Shown piece after piece: positions 6,166 to 6,729 of a stretch of 6,729 bases of DNA. The notes under the pieces are model-generated. The model searched no databases, was not told where the DNA came from, and worked only from the letters and a program-made list of their open reading frames with translations. A program made the position numbers and the translations under genes. Numbering within the stretch: position 1 is the stretch's first letter; the number at the start of each line of letters is the position of its first letter. This DNA comes from a bacterium (GTDB lineage: Bacteria; AUK180): contig JAUXGM010000123.1 of NCBI GenBank assembly GCA_030622125.1, positions 1 through 6,729 on the forward strand, in the 5' to 3' direction.

Positions 6166-6546
6166 TTATTTCTTATTAGCTTTCTCCCTTGCTATTGCCT
6201 CTAATTGTGTTATATTTTGTGCAACGGCATTTTTTAATATCTCAATTTCTACTTTTCCCTTTCCGGTTGTAACAATTAAAGATTTTTCTTTAATCCTTGT
6301 GACCGTAGCGAGAATTCCACCGTTTGTAAGGATCCTGTCGTTTTCTTTTGTTCCTGTTCGCATTTTTTCATCCTTTTTAGCCTTTCTTTGTTGCGGAATG
6401 ATCAAAATTATGTAAAATATCACAAAAAAGACTATGATCATTAAAAGTCCGCTCATTCCGCCACCCGTGGGAATTGTTTTAGGTGCTGTTTGTGCTGCAC
6501 CTGCTGCTGCACCTGCATGTTCTACCAACAATAATAATAGATTCAT
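6166..6546 (-). CDS. yajC: Sec translocon accessory subunit YajC
   Basis: YajC is a small single-span membrane protein that associates with SecDF and SecYEG. The 126 residues contain a short Ala/Gly-rich N-terminal region (11-30), one transmembrane helix (about 33-51, ending IIPQQRKAKK), and a cytoplasmic domain with NDRILTNGGILATV (69-82), KEKSLIVTT and EIEILKNAVAQ (100-110), all typical of the family. The positively charged QQRKAKK after the helix fits the positive-inside rule with a cytoplasmic C-terminus. The start overlaps the tgt stop by 4 nt (ATGA) and has a strong Shine-Dalgarno. The tgt-yajC pairing is widely conserved, but the next genes here are not secD and secF. Confidence 0.95.
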   Translation of the reverse strand: MNLLLLLVEHAGAAAGAAQTAPKTIPTGGGMSGLLMIIVFFVIFYIILIIPQQRKAKKDEKMRTGTKENDRILTNGGILATVTRIKEKSLIVTTGKGKVEIEILKNAVAQNITQLEAIAREKANKK

Positions 6547-6729
6547 TTTAGACCTCCATTTAAATATTTATCTAAAAACTCTTTTTTATATTCCTTAAAT
6601 CTACCTTTTTTTAAAGATATTCTTATCTCTTCCATAAGTTTTGTAAAAAAGTATAGATTATGATAACTTAAAAATCGGGCTGCGAGTATCTCTTTTGATT
6701 TAAAAAGATGACGCAGATATGCCTTTGAA
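6543..6729 (-). CDS. tgt: Queuine tRNA-ribosyltransferase, C-terminal end (5' part outside window)
   Basis: Only the last 61 residues are present, read in the frame that starts at base 6728 and ends with TGA at 6545-6543. The fragment begins SKAYLRHLF, continues KEILAARFLSYHNLYFFTKLMEEIR and ends KEFLDKYLNGGLK. This matches the Tgt C-terminus, where SRAYLRHL follows the zinc-binding cysteines and the His of the HNL motif (fragment residue 23) is the fourth zinc ligand. Tgt exchanges guanine 34 of GUN-anticodon tRNAs for a queuine precursor in bacteria. The gene is cut by the window edge and shows no sign of being broken. The last codons contain the yajC ribosome-binding site. The identity rests on a short fragment plus the conserved yajC neighbour. 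Confidence 0.9.
   Translation of the reverse strand, partial: SKAYLRHLFKSKEILAARFLSYHNLYFFTKLMEEIRISLKKGRFKEYKKEFLDKYLNGGLK
6552..6557 (-). promoter_or_regulatory. Shine-Dalgarno GGAGGT for yajC inside tgt
   Basis: A full GGAGGT on the minus strand lies 5 nt before the yajC ATG and is encoded by the Gly-Gly codons near the end of tgt. It supports the assigned yajC start and allows yajC expression beyond simple coupling to tgt. Confidence 0.75.

Noticed and set aside
6547-6729. Intergenic region upstream of yajC with a possible promoter
   Set aside because: The sequence is coding: it reads through as the Tgt C-terminus in one frame up to the ATGA overlap with yajC.

Overview
This window is a dense, AT-rich bacterial operon. 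All nine recognisable genes lie on the minus strand and are read from right to left: tgt (3' end only), yajC, an ICMT-like membrane methyltransferase gene, lpxB, hslV, a DUF4416 gene, amrS (AmmeMemoRadiSam radical SAM enzyme), citC-like, and a SpoIID-domain gene. Seven of the eight gene junctions overlap by 1 to 11 nt, and the eighth is a 5 nt gap. This points to one transcript with translational coupling. The promoter must lie to the right of the window, upstream of or within tgt.

The organism is a diderm, because it has LpxB for lipid A synthesis. It is probably anaerobic, judging from the radical SAM enzyme and the citrate-lyase-ligase homologue. The strong A/T bias, overlapping genes and islands of short palindromic repeats recall uncultivated candidate-phylum genomes, for example Cloacimonadota or similar lineages. 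That placement is a low-confidence guess, since no rRNA or other phylogenetic marker is present.

Region by region: 6166-6729 holds the end of the queuosine gene tgt and yajC, a conserved pairing, but secD/secF do not follow. 4476-6160 holds the ICMT-like gene and lpxB, both envelope or lipid related. 3432-4483 holds the peptidase subunit hslV, without hslU, and DUF4416. 1404-3435 holds amrS and a citrate lyase ligase-like protein, without Memo, AMMECR1 or citrate lyase genes. 310-1407 holds a secreted SpoIID-type putative peptidoglycan lytic enzyme that starts with TTG. 1-309 has no gene; it is a mosaic of short GC-rich palindromic repeats, including two 47 bp tandem copies, the last of which ends exactly on the spoIID stop codon.

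Functionally the operon mixes envelope genes (yajC, ICMT-like, lpxB, spoIID) with housekeeping genes (tgt, hslV) and a poorly understood trio, DUF4416-amrS-citC. I see no mobile element, CRISPR array, RNA gene or clear defence system. The most unusual items are the repeat island fused to the spoIID stop codon, the orphan citC beside amrS, and an extra CxxC in AmrS.
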